Of a stretch of 64,000 nucleotides of DNA, positions 1-12,038 are shown piece by piece. Under the pieces are notes generated by a model. That model had not been told where the DNA came from and made no database searches. It saw only the letters and a program-made list of their open reading frames with translations. The stretch spans positions 4,051,001 to 4,115,000 of the forward strand of contig NZ_CP045504.1 in NCBI RefSeq assembly GCF_013376455.1, given 5' to 3'. How positions within the stretch are numbered: position 1 is the first letter of the stretch; the number at the start of each line of letters is the position of its first letter. Source of the stretch: Desulfolutivibrio sulfodismutans DSM 3696. Lineage in GTDB: Bacteria; Desulfobacterota; Desulfovibrionia; Desulfovibrionales; Desulfovibrionaceae. A program made the translations under genes and the position numbers.

Positions 1-1248
1 CGCGCCAAAGACGTGCCTGCGGCGTTCATGCGGGCCTATGCCATGGCCGTGCAACCGCCCGCCGGGCCGGTGTTTTTGTCCCTGCCCATGGACGACTGGG
101 ATGAGCCCATGGACGCTGTCGACGTGTTTCGCACTGTCTCCATGCGTCAGGCCCCGGACCCGGAGCGACTGGCCCTGTGCGTGGACCTGATCGGGGGCAG
201 CCGCAACCCGGTGCTGGTCTACGGCGGCGACGTGGCCCGGTGCGGGGCCTGGGAAGAGGGCGTGGCCCTGGCGGAGAGGCTTGGGGCCCCGGTCTGGCTG
301 GCCCCCCTGCCGGAGCGGGTTTCCTTTCCCCAGAACCATCCGCTCTACGCCGGGGTTTTGCCCCCGGCCATCGCGCCGCTTGGCGCGGCCCTGGCCGGGC
401 ACGATCTCGTGGTGGTCATCGGCGCCCCGGTCTTTCGCTATTATCCCTTTGTCCCGGGAAAATGCCTGCCTGACGGGGCCCGGCTCCTCCACATCACCGA
501 CGACCCGGCCGAGGCGGCCCGGGCCGTGGTCGGCGACAGCCTGCTTGGCGACGCCAAGCTGGTTCTGGCCGCCCTGGCGAGGCATGTTTCGGCCCGCCCG
601 GCCCGCGTCTCCAACCCGTCCCGTCCGTCCCGCCTGGCCCAGGCGGCCCCGGTCGTCCCCGGCGGCCCCGCCCCGGAATCCGCCGCTGATGACGCCGCCC
701 CCCTCCCGGCCATGACGGCGCAGCAGGTCTTCGCGGCCATGTCCGAGGCCGCCCCGGACGCATGCGTGATCGCCTTCGAGGCCCCGTCCTTCATGGCGGC
801 CTTCAGCCAGTCGCCAATAGGGCGTATGGCCCGTCCGGACAGTTATTACATGACGGCCTCGGGGGGGCTTGGCTGGGCCATGCCCGCCGCTGTGGGCCAC
901 GCCCTGGCCGAGAGGCGCACCGGCCGCAACCGTCCGGTCGTCGTCATCATCGGCGACGGTTCGTTCCAGTACGCGGTGCAGTCGATATGGACGGCCGTGC
1001 AGCACCGGCTCCATGTGACCTTTGTCGCGCTCAAAAACGGCTGCTACGGCATCCTGAAATCGTTCGCCGCCCAGATGGGGCTTTCAGGCGTTCCCGGCCT
1101 GGACATCCCGGGCATCGACATCGCCGCGTTGGGGAAGGGCTATGGGGCGGATGCACACCGCTGCGAAACGGCGGATCAGGTCAGGGACCGCTTCGCCGCA
1201 GCCATGACCGCCGGAGGCGTCACGGTCATCGAGGCGGTCATCGGCTAA
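1..1248 (+). CDS. mdlC: Benzoylformate decarboxylase-like ThDP enzyme (5' end outside window)
   Basis: The reading frame is open from base 1, so this is the C-terminal ~415 residues of a gene that begins upstream; the GTG at base 13 is probably an internal Val. The order is the end of a ThDP-enzyme N-terminal domain (GPVFLSLPMDDWD), a central domain, and a C-terminal pyrophosphate-binding domain. The ThDP motif GDGS followed about 25 residues later by N is present (GDGSFQYAVQ ... ALKNG). The segments VPGLDIPGID and ALGKGYG closely resemble Pseudomonas MdlC, which decarboxylates benzoylformate to benzaldehyde non-oxidatively. A related 2-oxoacid decarboxylase or acetolactate-synthase-like enzyme cannot be excluded. 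No partner gene is visible. Confidence 0.8.
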   Translation, partial: RAKDVPAAFMRAYAMAVQPPAGPVFLSLPMDDWDEPMDAVDVFRTVSMRQAPDPERLALCVDLIGGSRNPVLVYGGDVARCGAWEEGVALAERLGAPVWLAPLPERVSFPQNHPLYAGVLPPAIAPLGAALAGHDLVVVIGAPVFRYYPFVPGKCLPDGARLLHITDDPAEAARAVVGDSLLGDAKLVLAALARHVSARPARVSNPSRPSRLAQAAPVVPGGPAPESAADDAAPLPAMTAQQVFAAMSEAAPDACVIAFEAPSFMAAFSQSPIGRMARPDSYYMTASGGLGWAMPAAVGHALAERRTGRNRPVVVIIGDGSFQYAVQSIWTAVQHRLHVTFVALKNGCYGILKSFAAQMGLSGVPGLDIPGIDIAALGKGYGADAHRCETADQVRDRFAAAMTAGGVTVIEAVIG

Positions 1249-1423
1249 CGGCCGCGCAAACCGGGCGTGCCCATCGTTAAAGCGTGGGCCATGGATTTTC
1301 GTTCCGGGAGGCGGCAGCGCGAGGCATGGCTGCCGCCCTACGGCGAACTGACCCCGGGCCGGGCGCGTATCCGGACAATGGCTGACGCCTCCGGACCCGC
1401 CCCTCCGGGATGCCGACCGAAGC

Positions 1424-2968
<1,545 letters not shown>

Positions 2969-3336
2969 GGCTTTTTCCCGGTGGGAGGTATGGAGGATTC
3001 GCGAGCCGATTTACATTGAATATGCACTATGCGGGTAGGCGAGTCAATATTGAACGTTTATTTTGCGCCACATGCGCCGGACGCCGTCGTATCCTGCAAA
3101 AAAATGCAACAGAAAGGCGAAGGGACGTATGATTTCAAGATGATGGATGGAGGTCGGGCATCGTCATGCAGGATTGCGGGAAAACGGCGGGCCGCGACGG
3201 TGCGCAGTGCATGCTGGCTGGAATTGCCGTAGCACGGGGCGGCGGGAGGGCGTGACCGCTGACGTAATATGGCCGCCGCCATGGCCGGGCCGGAAGTAAT
3301 GATCCTGGTGGCCCGTTCCGGTTCCCGACCCGCCCG
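2969..3336. other. Intergenic region between the S8 protease and the helicase gene
   Basis: Apart from the protease promoter I see no gene here. The short frames present show no coding signature and no conserved motif. Confidence 0.5.
3019..3047 (-). promoter_or_regulatory. Sigma70-type promoter for the S8 protease
   Basis: On the minus strand TTGACT (3042-3047) and CATATT (3019-3024) are separated by exactly 17 bases. This is an AT-rich island in GC-rich DNA. It predicts a 5' leader of about 45 nt before the ATG at 2968. Confidence 0.65.
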
Positions 3337-5477
<2,141 letters not shown>

Positions 5478-5499
<22 letters not shown>

Positions 5500-6806
5500 G
5501 CCGGGGTGTCGTCCGTTGGCGTGACGCCGAAAAAGTTCAGAATCTCCCGGCCCGTGTCGCGCAGTCGCGCGGGGGTGGCGCCGGTGGAATCGTAAAAGAA
5601 GCCGCCGTGGGCGGCGTGGCAGCCGAAACGCCCAAAGCGTCCGAAAAGTGCGGTGCGGTCGAACTTGCCCGTCAGGCTATAGCCCGGCCGGGCCACGCAC
5701 ACCAGGTCCGGGGCCCGGCGCAGCATGGGGCCGTTATAGATGTCCTCGGCCCGGTGCACGGCCTCCATGACCGGTTGGCCCTCGAAGGTCAGCTCCATGA
5801 GCTCGCGGCGCAGGCGTTCGCGCAGGTCGCGTGCGGCGTGTTCGTGCAGGATGCCTCGGGCGAAGCGTTCCTTGGCGTGCAGGTAGATGCGGCCCGGGTC
5901 CAGGGCGAAGGCCGCGCTGCCGTGGGCCACCATGCGGCTGTCCCATTCGTGGGCCGGATGGTCCTTGAGGGATAAAAGTCCCTGCTGCGTGAGCCAGACG
6001 TTGAGGTCGATCTCGGTGCGAAGCGCCGCGAAGCCGTGGTCGGCCAGGACCATGAGCCGCTTGGGTCCGGGCAGGGCGTCGTACAGCTCCAGGTATTTGC
6101 CGATGAGCCGGTCCCAGCGCACGAGAAGCTCCACAAACGGCTCGAACAGCGGATGCCCCGGGTCGGCCAGGGCCGGGTAGAAAAAGTGCAGGATGCGGTC
6201 GGTCTCGGTCAAAACGAAAACGAAGAGATCGAAGTCGTGTCCGGAGAAAAGCAGATCCAGGGCGGTCTCGCGGCTTTTGAGGGTGAGGGCGAGCTGGGCC
6301 ATGAGGTAGTCGGGATCGGCCGCGCCCCGGGTGGTGTCGGCCTCGATCAGGTAGCCGGTCTTGGCGAGCAGTTCGGCCAGTTCCGGCGGATAGGCGGCCC
6401 GGGACAAAAACGGGGCCACGAATCCGGCCACCAGGGCTCCGCGTAAAGGCCGGGCCGGATAGGCGGCCGGGAGGTTGATGACCTTGGAGACCAGTCCGCG
6501 CCCGCCCAGGCGGTCGAAGATGGTGGGGCAGGCCACGGCTGTGGCGTCGACCATGGACAGGGCGTAGCTGGCCGGATCGATCTCGGTGAAGGCGAAGATG
6601 CCGTGTTCGCCCGGCCCGGCGGCGGTGGCGAACGAGGTCCAGTTGACCGGGGAGAGTTCGGGCAGCTCGGCGTCGATGTCGCGGGCGTTGTGGCTCTGGC
6701 ACAGGGACGCCAGATTGGGGAGCCTGCCTGTGGCGGCCAGATCCCTGGCCAGGGCCAGGGGCAGCCCGTCGAGCCCGAGAACCAGGAAACGGGGTCGGGT
6801 GCGCAT
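5478..6806 (-). CDS. Alkaline-phosphatase-superfamily (type I phosphodiesterase/nucleotide pyrophosphatase) protein
   Basis: 442 residues. The N terminus carries the metal-binding start of this superfamily (FLVLGLDGLPLAL), followed by the presumed nucleophile region NWTSFATAAGPGEHGIF (Thr/Ser) and a later Asp-His pair in VLADHGFAALRTEIDLN. This matches the nucleotide pyrophosphatase/phosphodiesterase branch that hydrolyses phosphodiesters or sulfate esters with two metal ions. There is no signal peptide, so it is probably cytoplasmic. It is upstream of, and overlaps, uvrD. The substrate cannot be deduced. Confidence 0.85.
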
Positions 6807-7111
6807 GGGGCCGGTCTATAGCAAAGGCGGCCCGGAAAGGCCATGGGGCGGCGGGGCGTGCCGGAAGCCCGGGCCGGAGTGAGGTGGCCGGAAGCCCGGG
6901 CCGGGGTGACGTTGCCGGGCACCTGGGCCGGGGGAAGGCCGTAGTGCTTGAAATCGGCCGGTGGCCTCCCCTGATCCCGGCAGCCAGCGTAAGTGGCGGG
7001 TCCATGCCGCCGATTTCCTGCCGCCGATTGTCCGCCGCGTATGGCGCACCCCGGCCGGGGCCGTTTCCGGCGTTGACGAAGGCTTGGGCGAGCGGCTAGA
7101 AGTGTCGCCGG
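6807..7111. other. Intergenic region with a short duplicated GC-rich element
   Basis: No gene is supported. An 18-base GC-rich element occurs twice, at 6860-6877 and 6887-6904, with a 27-base period. The function is unknown. Confidence 0.45.
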
Positions 7112-7198
7112 GCCCGGATGGCGGAACTGGTAGACGCCAGGGACTTAAAATCCCTTGTCCTTCGGGGCGTGCCGGTTCGATTCCGGCTCCGGGCACCA
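7112..7198 (+). tRNA. tRNA-Leu (anticodon TAA)
   Basis: 87 nt with the full cloverleaf: acceptor stem GCCCGGA pairing TCCGGGC, anticodon loop CTTAAAA on an AGGGA/TCCCT stem, the long variable arm typical of class II tRNAs (GTCCTTCGGGGC), T-loop GGTTCGATTCC, and an encoded CCA. It reads UUA/UUG Leu codons. Accessory genes follow immediately, so it could be an integration site. Confidence 0.96.
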
Positions 7199-7209
7199 AT
7201 AATTTCAGC

Positions 7210-7244
7210 GGGCTACAGAAAACACTGTGGCCCCTTTTTGTTTT
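7210..7244 (+). terminator. Rho-independent terminator after tRNA-Leu
   Basis: A 9-bp stem, GGGCTACAG/CTGTGGCCC (one G-U pair), with a 6-nt loop is followed by CTTTTTGTTTT. Confidence 0.85.
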
Positions 7245-7811
7245 ATATCGAATCACAGCCCCACTCTGGCCCCACTCTCATTTTCGCTTATTGGTCTGCA
7301 TCGTTTTGTGCGGACGCGCAAGCGGCCGCGACCGATGAGGGGGATCACTCTGCCCGCTCCCCCTCCCCCCTCTTCCATCATCGTCATTCCAGTCGTCATA
7401 CAGTCTGCCTCGGGCGTGTCGCGGCCGCTTTGTTCGTGGGTCCTTCCTGACCTCAGATCATCAGGGGGCAAAAACACGCCGAGCGGTCGCGGATCGCAAG
7501 GTCGAGGAGGTCGCAAAGGACGGAGGCGGAGGGGGCGTTCCCTCCCGGGCGAAATCGCCTGCCGTCTTGCCGGGACATCCCGCCTTCTCCACCCCCGTGG
7601 CCCGGCGAAGCCTGTTGTCCCCGAATTCCGCTACAAAAAATCATGGGAATCATTGACAGACCTCCCTGTTTGTCTCGTGCTATCAATCAAAATGACGGTG
7701 TACGGGTACAATGGGAAAGTGGTCTTCCTACGAAAGCTTAGGGTTCGCATGCCGCTGCGTAATCGCTTGGGGACAGCCATATGCGGACGCAGAATAAATT
7801 ATGGAGACGTT
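7245..7811. other. Non-coding stretch upstream of the NHL protein gene
   Basis: A frame runs open through here into the NHL gene, but its translation is low-complexity without motifs, so I treat it as untranslated. A TTGACA box at 7653-7658 has a possible TGCTAT -10 at 7678-7683; the 19-base spacing is long, so the promoter call is weak. Confidence 0.4.
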
Positions 7812-9599
7812 ATGATGCATAAAATTCTTGCAATATCTGTGGCCATTGTCTTCAGCCTGTGGACGACGACGGTTTTTGCGGTGCAGGAATTGGTGTTTTC
7901 ACGGCTTTCTCCAGTGAACACCGCTCAATTCAGGTACGCTTCTGGAACTCCTAAATGCGCCGTGTTTAAAAGCGACGGCACGGTATATATTCTCAATGTG
8001 ACGTATAATGAGATTGAAAAGCGTGACAGCGCGGGGAACTGGACGACCATCGCCGGGCCTGCCGATACTGTCGGCGTACTGGCGAACCCAATCGCCGTTG
8101 ATGATAGCGGGACAATTTATTCAGCAGACGGCACGAACAACTGCATATTGGTCGGAGATGGAGCCGGAAACTGGACGACCCTGGGCTCAGTCGGCTCCGG
8201 AGACGGCCAGTTTTCGTTCCCCACCTGCGTCGCCGTGGACAGCGCAGGGCAGCTCTACGTGGCCGACACCGGCAACCACCGCATTCAGGTCCGCGACACC
8301 TCAGGCGCATGGACGTCGTACGGCTCAAACGGCACTGGAGCAGGCCAATTTTCGTTCCCAATGGGCGTCTTTGCAGACGCATCTGGCAACATCTACGTGG
8401 CAGATTCAAGCAACAACCGTATCCAGGTCAGAGACAGCTCTGGAACATGGACGCCATATGGATCATACGGCACGGGGATTGGAGAGTTCATCTCGCCGAA
8501 AAGCATTGAGACGGACGGATCAGGAAACATCTACGTGTCGGATAACTCCAACGACCGCATCCAGGTTCGCGACACCTCCGGCAACTGGACGGCCACCGCC
8601 CTCGACAGCTTCACCAATCTTAACAGCGTGGCCCTGGACAGCTCCGGCAATATCTACGCCGTCGGCGAAAGCGTCTTCATCGGGACAATGGCCACCGTGG
8701 GCGTTTGGCCGATATTCTGGGGCGCCGCCAGCAGTGCGGCGGGCTATTTCCGCAATCCCGGCGGCCTGGCTGCGGACACATCGGGTAATATCTACCTCGC
8801 CGACGAGGGAAATGACCGCATCCAGATTCGCGATGCAAGCGGCGTCTGGACGTCCATCGGTTCCGAAGGCTCCGGCCTCGGGCAATTCTTTACCCCGTCA
8901 GGCGTTGCCGTGGATGCCGCCGGGAATATCTATGTCGCCGATACGGGCAACAACCGCATTCAGATGCGCGACACGTCCGGAATCTGGTCGAGCATAGGCG
9001 AAGGGGGGAGTAATGTCGGAGAATTCTTCATGCCAAGCGGCATCGCCACGGACGCATCCGGCAACATTTATGTCGTCGACATGGGCAACAACCGCATTCA
9101 GATCCGCAGCACCTCCGGCGTCTGGACGGCCATCGACACCCCAGGCGCCGATCTCGGGGCGTTCTCCATGCCGATCAGCGTGGCTGTCGACATCTTCGGC
9201 AAGCTCTACGTCGCCGACATGGGAAATAATCGCATCCTGATCCGCAATGCAGGCGGGAACTGGACCGCGACCGGTACGACCGGCGTTGATCCTGGCCAAT
9301 TCGTGTCTCCCTGCGGCGTGGGCGTGGACAGCTACGGCAATCTCTTTGTCGCCGACACTGGAAACAACCGCATCCAGGTCCGAGGCGCCGCATCCGGAAC
9401 GTGGACGCGTTACGGCGGAGGTGCGACCGGCAGCGAAGAAGGGAGAGATGACGGGCAATTCAACTCACCTTTCGGAGTGGCCGTGAGCAAGTCTGGCATG
9501 CTTTATGTGGCGGATATGGACAACAATCGCATCGAGGCGGCTACGATCATGGCCACGACGGTTACGCCAGCTCCCGCTCTGCTCCTGCTGATGGAATAG
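7812..9599 (+). CDS. Secreted NHL-repeat beta-propeller protein
   Basis: 595 residues from the ATG at 7812, which is preceded by GGAG. The first 20 or so residues form a signal peptide ending TTTVFA. The rest is a run of NHL-type repeats of about 47 residues. Each has the pattern G-Q-F-x-x-P-x-G-V-A-V-D, then G-N-I-Y-V-A-D-T-G-N-N-R-I-Q-V-R-D, then S-G-x-W-T. This predicts a beta-propeller acting outside the cytoplasm; NHL propellers are binding scaffolds, and no catalytic site is evident. The C terminus TPAPALLLLME resembles the LLLL-G-E end of the S8 protease. An in-frame GTG/ATG-initiated extension upstream of 7812 would bury the signal peptide and is unlikely. Confidence 0.85.
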   Translation: MMHKILAISVAIVFSLWTTTVFAVQELVFSRLSPVNTAQFRYASGTPKCAVFKSDGTVYILNVTYNEIEKRDSAGNWTTIAGPADTVGVLANPIAVDDSGTIYSADGTNNCILVGDGAGNWTTLGSVGSGDGQFSFPTCVAVDSAGQLYVADTGNHRIQVRDTSGAWTSYGSNGTGAGQFSFPMGVFADASGNIYVADSSNNRIQVRDSSGTWTPYGSYGTGIGEFISPKSIETDGSGNIYVSDNSNDRIQVRDTSGNWTATALDSFTNLNSVALDSSGNIYAVGESVFIGTMATVGVWPIFWGAASSAAGYFRNPGGLAADTSGNIYLADEGNDRIQIRDASGVWTSIGSEGSGLGQFFTPSGVAVDAAGNIYVADTGNNRIQMRDTSGIWSSIGEGGSNVGEFFMPSGIATDASGNIYVVDMGNNRIQIRSTSGVWTAIDTPGADLGAFSMPISVAVDIFGKLYVADMGNNRILIRNAGGNWTATGTTGVDPGQFVSPCGVGVDSYGNLFVADTGNNRIQVRGAASGTWTRYGGGATGSEEGRDDGQFNSPFGVAVSKSGMLYVADMDNNRIEAATIMATTVTPAPALLLLME

Positions 9600-10102
9600 G
9601 GGCCAGTACAGAGGACGAATGCAGGAGATTGCGGCCGCGCGGGTGACCAGGTCGCAGAATCCATAATACTACTGGGTAAATCCCCGGCTTTGCCCGGGGG
9701 CGCCTAACGTCTGACAGTTCCGGGAAGAATCGAAAACCTTCGCAGCTTGAACCGCTCAAAGCTCAAGCTGGCGGAGGCTCTCGGTGAACGAGTACGAAAG
9801 CCTAGGCCACTCCGTATGGGACTGCATGTAGAGGAGGCCCTGGATAGTTGGACAGTTTTTTCGGCGAGGTCCGGTCCCACCGTCAAGCAAGCCGCGCACT
9901 CCGGAAAAGGCGGAGCTGCTCCGCACGTGCCGCTTTGCCCTTTTCTTTCGGCGCAACGTGAAGCAGGCAGTGATTGACGGGAAACCCATCCGTATCGTCA
10001 CGCTCTGAAGGACCGCCATGTCGAAAGAGACGCTTCGGGAGTTGTCCGAGAAAAAGGACGCATGCCGTCGAAAAAGAGACATGGAAGCATGATACGCCGA
10101 AC
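9600..10102. other. Degenerate accessory DNA with transposase remnants
   Basis: No intact gene. There is a GC hairpin (CCCCGG ... CCGGGG) near 9678-9698 and an IS200-type fragment at 9784-9831. A coding-like stretch on the plus strand ends in IDGKPIRIVTL and a stop near 10008. It is followed by a 24-codon frame (10018-10092) rich in Lys, Arg and Glu. I read this as decayed mobile DNA. Confidence 0.5.
9784..9831 (+). pseudogene. IS200/IS605-family TnpA remnant (N-terminal fragment)
   Basis: From the GTG at 9784 the frame reads VNEYESLGHSVWDCM and then stops at TAG. This matches the very conserved start of IS200-type transposases (MNEYESLSHSVWDC-YHVVF from memory of the family). The HUH catalytic motif and Tyr that should follow are gone, so the element is dead and truncated after 15 codons. 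Confidence 0.65.
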
Positions 10103-10795
10103 CTAGCCTGAGACATGCTGCTCCAGCCAGGCGGGCGGAACCGCGCTTCCCCTCCATGCGAAAGACCAGGTTTTCATCTGGCGCACATTCCCCACCAGTG
10201 CTGGACGGAAACAGGCCAAGCACACGCCCCCTGGCATCCGGACACTCGGATAAACGATCCCCAGAGAACCAGCCGCCAGCAGTTCGGCCGCCAGCCCCTG
10301 GGAGGCGTAGTAGCTCCCCGGGTCCAGACAGTCAGCAAAATGCCTGTCCCCCCGGATGTCATGGAACTCCGCATCGAAGTTCGCCAAATAATCGTCATAG
10401 GCGACGTTATCTTCCTTCTCCCAGCCGATTTCCAGATACTGTCGGCTTTTGTGGAAGGCCACTTCCGCTTGGCTGGTTTTCAGTTCAAAGCCTGCATACC
10501 ATGCGCCGCGATCCGGGCGGTTGAACCTCCCGCCCTCGGGCGAGGCGTGACAGAATGAGGCGTTGATGACTGACGCGTGGGGGATGCCGTTGACAAGCTC
10601 GTCTCGGCCGATTCCCGGCAAGAGGTCCAACTCTCCAAACAAACGGTCGTTTGTCGCGCCGTCTATCGTGAAAATATCCTCAAGGTGGGCGGCATCATCG
10701 GCAATGCGCATGAGAACGCCGGGCCCGGAATGTTTTGAGGGGATGAGGCGGTGCGTGTGCTGGACTCGCAGGGAAGCGCGACCGGGGAGCGTCAC
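10103..10795 (-). CDS. RES-domain toxin (NAD+ phosphorylase type)
   Basis: 230 residues from a GTG start. The RES signature is visible: ASPEGGRFNRPDRGAWYAG carries the conserved Arg, KTSQAEVAFH the conserved Glu, and the late segment around GSYYASQGLAAELLA and SLGIVYPSVR the conserved Ser region. RES toxins degrade NAD+ and are neutralised by Xre/MbcA/ParS (DUF2384) partners; here such a partner lies directly upstream. The GTG overlaps, in GTGA, the stop that the antitoxin would use if its frameshift were corrected. That is good evidence for an ancestrally coupled operon. Confidence 0.8.
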   Translation of the reverse strand: MTLPGRASLRVQHTHRLIPSKHSGPGVLMRIADDAAHLEDIFTIDGATNDRLFGELDLLPGIGRDELVNGIPHASVINASFCHASPEGGRFNRPDRGAWYAGFELKTSQAEVAFHKSRQYLEIGWEKEDNVAYDDYLANFDAEFHDIRGDRHFADCLDPGSYYASQGLAAELLAAGSLGIVYPSVRMPGGVCLACFRPALVGNVRQMKTWSFAWRGSAVPPAWLEQHVSG

Positions 10796-11240
10796 GCCAG
10801 CCCTCCGCGCCGGGCGTCAAGCAACCGGCGCACGGTTTGGAATGCGGGCAGGCCGCCCCGGATCATGTAGTCGAGCGGGGTCGCCCCCCGAATATCCGGT
10901 TCTGATTCGGCAGCCGCATCCAGGCGTCGGCCAGTTCTTCACCGAAAAGGATGTTCAGGGCTTTGAATATCCCCACCAGAAAGGACACGCGGTGAAGCTC
11001 GTCCTGGTCGAGCACGGCAGACCCGGGGGCCTTTTTCATGTCATAATAGCGGCCGTTGGAGACGCCGCCCAACAGAGCCTTGGCGTCCGCGTCGCGGATG
11101 CCCCACTTGGCCATGATGTTGAAAAAGCCCTTCACGGCGGCCGGGCTCAGGCGGTCACGGTCGGCCTTCACAGACAGGTCGGCGATGGGCGACGCCGCAT
11201 ACCGAGAAACGGGCGCTTGGTTTTGGCAGGTGGCGGGCAT
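10792..11240 (-). pseudogene. Xre/MbcA/ParS-type (DUF2384) antitoxin, frameshifted in a G run
   Basis: The intact frame encodes about 126 residues and ends IFGGRPRSTT at a premature TGA. Reading one frame over after the six-G run (C6 at 10884-10889 on the plus strand), the expected DUF2384 C terminus appears (TPLDYMIRGG, then LPAFQTVRRLLDARRGG). It ends at a TGA that overlaps the toxin start by 4 bases. The N terminus (LSPAAVKGFFNIMAKWG ... AKALLGGVSNGRYY) is the usual helical part. I chose ATG 11240; GTG 11249 is the alternative. A one-base indel, a sequencing error or a slippery site would all give this picture. Confidence 0.75.
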
Positions 11241-11262
11241 GGCGTACACTCTTTTTTAGGAT

Positions 11263-11291
11263 AAGATAAGCTCCAATTTAGGAGTAGGCAA
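11263..11291 (-). promoter_or_regulatory. Promoter of the RES/Xre operon with a possible operator
   Basis: TTGCCT (11286-11291) and TATCTT (11263-11268) on the minus strand are 17 bases apart. The spacer contains CTCCTAAATTGGAG, an imperfect palindrome placed where an autorepressor would block RNA polymerase. Confidence 0.5.
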
Positions 11292-11350
11292 GTCGTTTCT
11301 CGGCAAATCGGGGTATGCACCCTCACTCATATATTCCTCTTGAATCCCCC

Positions 11351-11379
11351 TTGACATTCCCCATGAACGTATTTATCCA
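11351..11379 (+). promoter_or_regulatory. Sigma70-type promoter of the RRM protein gene
   Basis: A perfect TTGACA (11351-11356) lies 17 bases from TATCCA (11374-11379). It predicts a 5' leader of roughly 105 nt before the start codon. Long leaders are common in cold-shock RNA-binding protein genes. Confidence 0.65.
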
Positions 11380-11491
11380 GACCTATTCGTTTCACCAAAC
11401 CGAGCATGCTATTTTTTGGATCTTGGGCTTCATCTGTTCAGCTCCAAGCGATGCGAAAAAAGAGTGCCGAAAAAAAATGGAGCTAAAGCCC

Positions 11492-11776
11492 ATGTCTAAG
11501 AAACTCTATGTCGGAAATCTTTCCTTTAATTCCACCGAAGACGACATCCGTACCAAGTTCTCCACCTTTGGCGAAGTCATCAGCGTCAGCCTCATCAGCG
11601 ACCGGGAAACCGGCCGTCTGCGCGGCTTCGGTTTTGTCGAGATGGACGACGAAGGCGCCCGTGCCGCTATCCAGGGCATGGACGGCAAGGAGTTCGGCGG
11701 CCGCAATCTGAAGGTGAACGAGGCCGAAGAGAAGCCCCGCTCCGGTGGCGGCGGCAGAGGGAGAGAGCGCTGGTAG
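11492..11776 (+). CDS. RRM-domain RNA-binding protein
   Basis: 94 residues. One RNA recognition motif fills the protein: RNP2 is KLYVGNLSF (residues 4-12) and RNP1 is RGFGFVEM (around 44-51). The tail is Gly/Arg-rich (SGGGGRGRERW). This is the standard small bacterial RRM protein, likely an RNA chaperone. ATG 11492 is chosen because GGAG (11479-11482) lies 9 bases upstream; an in-frame ATG at 11477 would place that site inside the gene. The gene has its own promoter and a strong terminator. Confidence 0.93.
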   Translation: MSKKLYVGNLSFNSTEDDIRTKFSTFGEVISVSLISDRETGRLRGFGFVEMDDEGARAAIQGMDGKEFGGRNLKVNEAEEKPRSGGGGRGRERW

Positions 11777-11813
11777 GCTCGAGAATCACTCCGAGCGTAT
11801 CCCGTGAAATGCC

Positions 11814-11844
11814 AAGGGCCAGGACATATGTCCTGGCCCTTTTT
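11814..11844 (+). terminator. Rho-independent terminator after the RRM gene
   Basis: A perfect palindromic stem (GGGCCAGGAC/GTCCTGGCCC around ATAT) is followed by TTTTT. Confidence 0.93.
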
Positions 11845-12038
11845 CGTTGATGCTCCCGGCAGGGCGCGTCCCCCTGTACTCCTGCCGTCCTGGCCTGTTT
11901 TTTCCCGTGGTCCCGCGCGGAACTGAAAAATATGCCCCGGCCGCCGCCCTGGCGTGGTCGCGCGCCGCCGCCCTGCGTCGGTCGTGAGCGTCAGCCGGGA
12001 GCGTTCCCCCGGCGGTACATCCGGCAGGCGCCGCGTGG

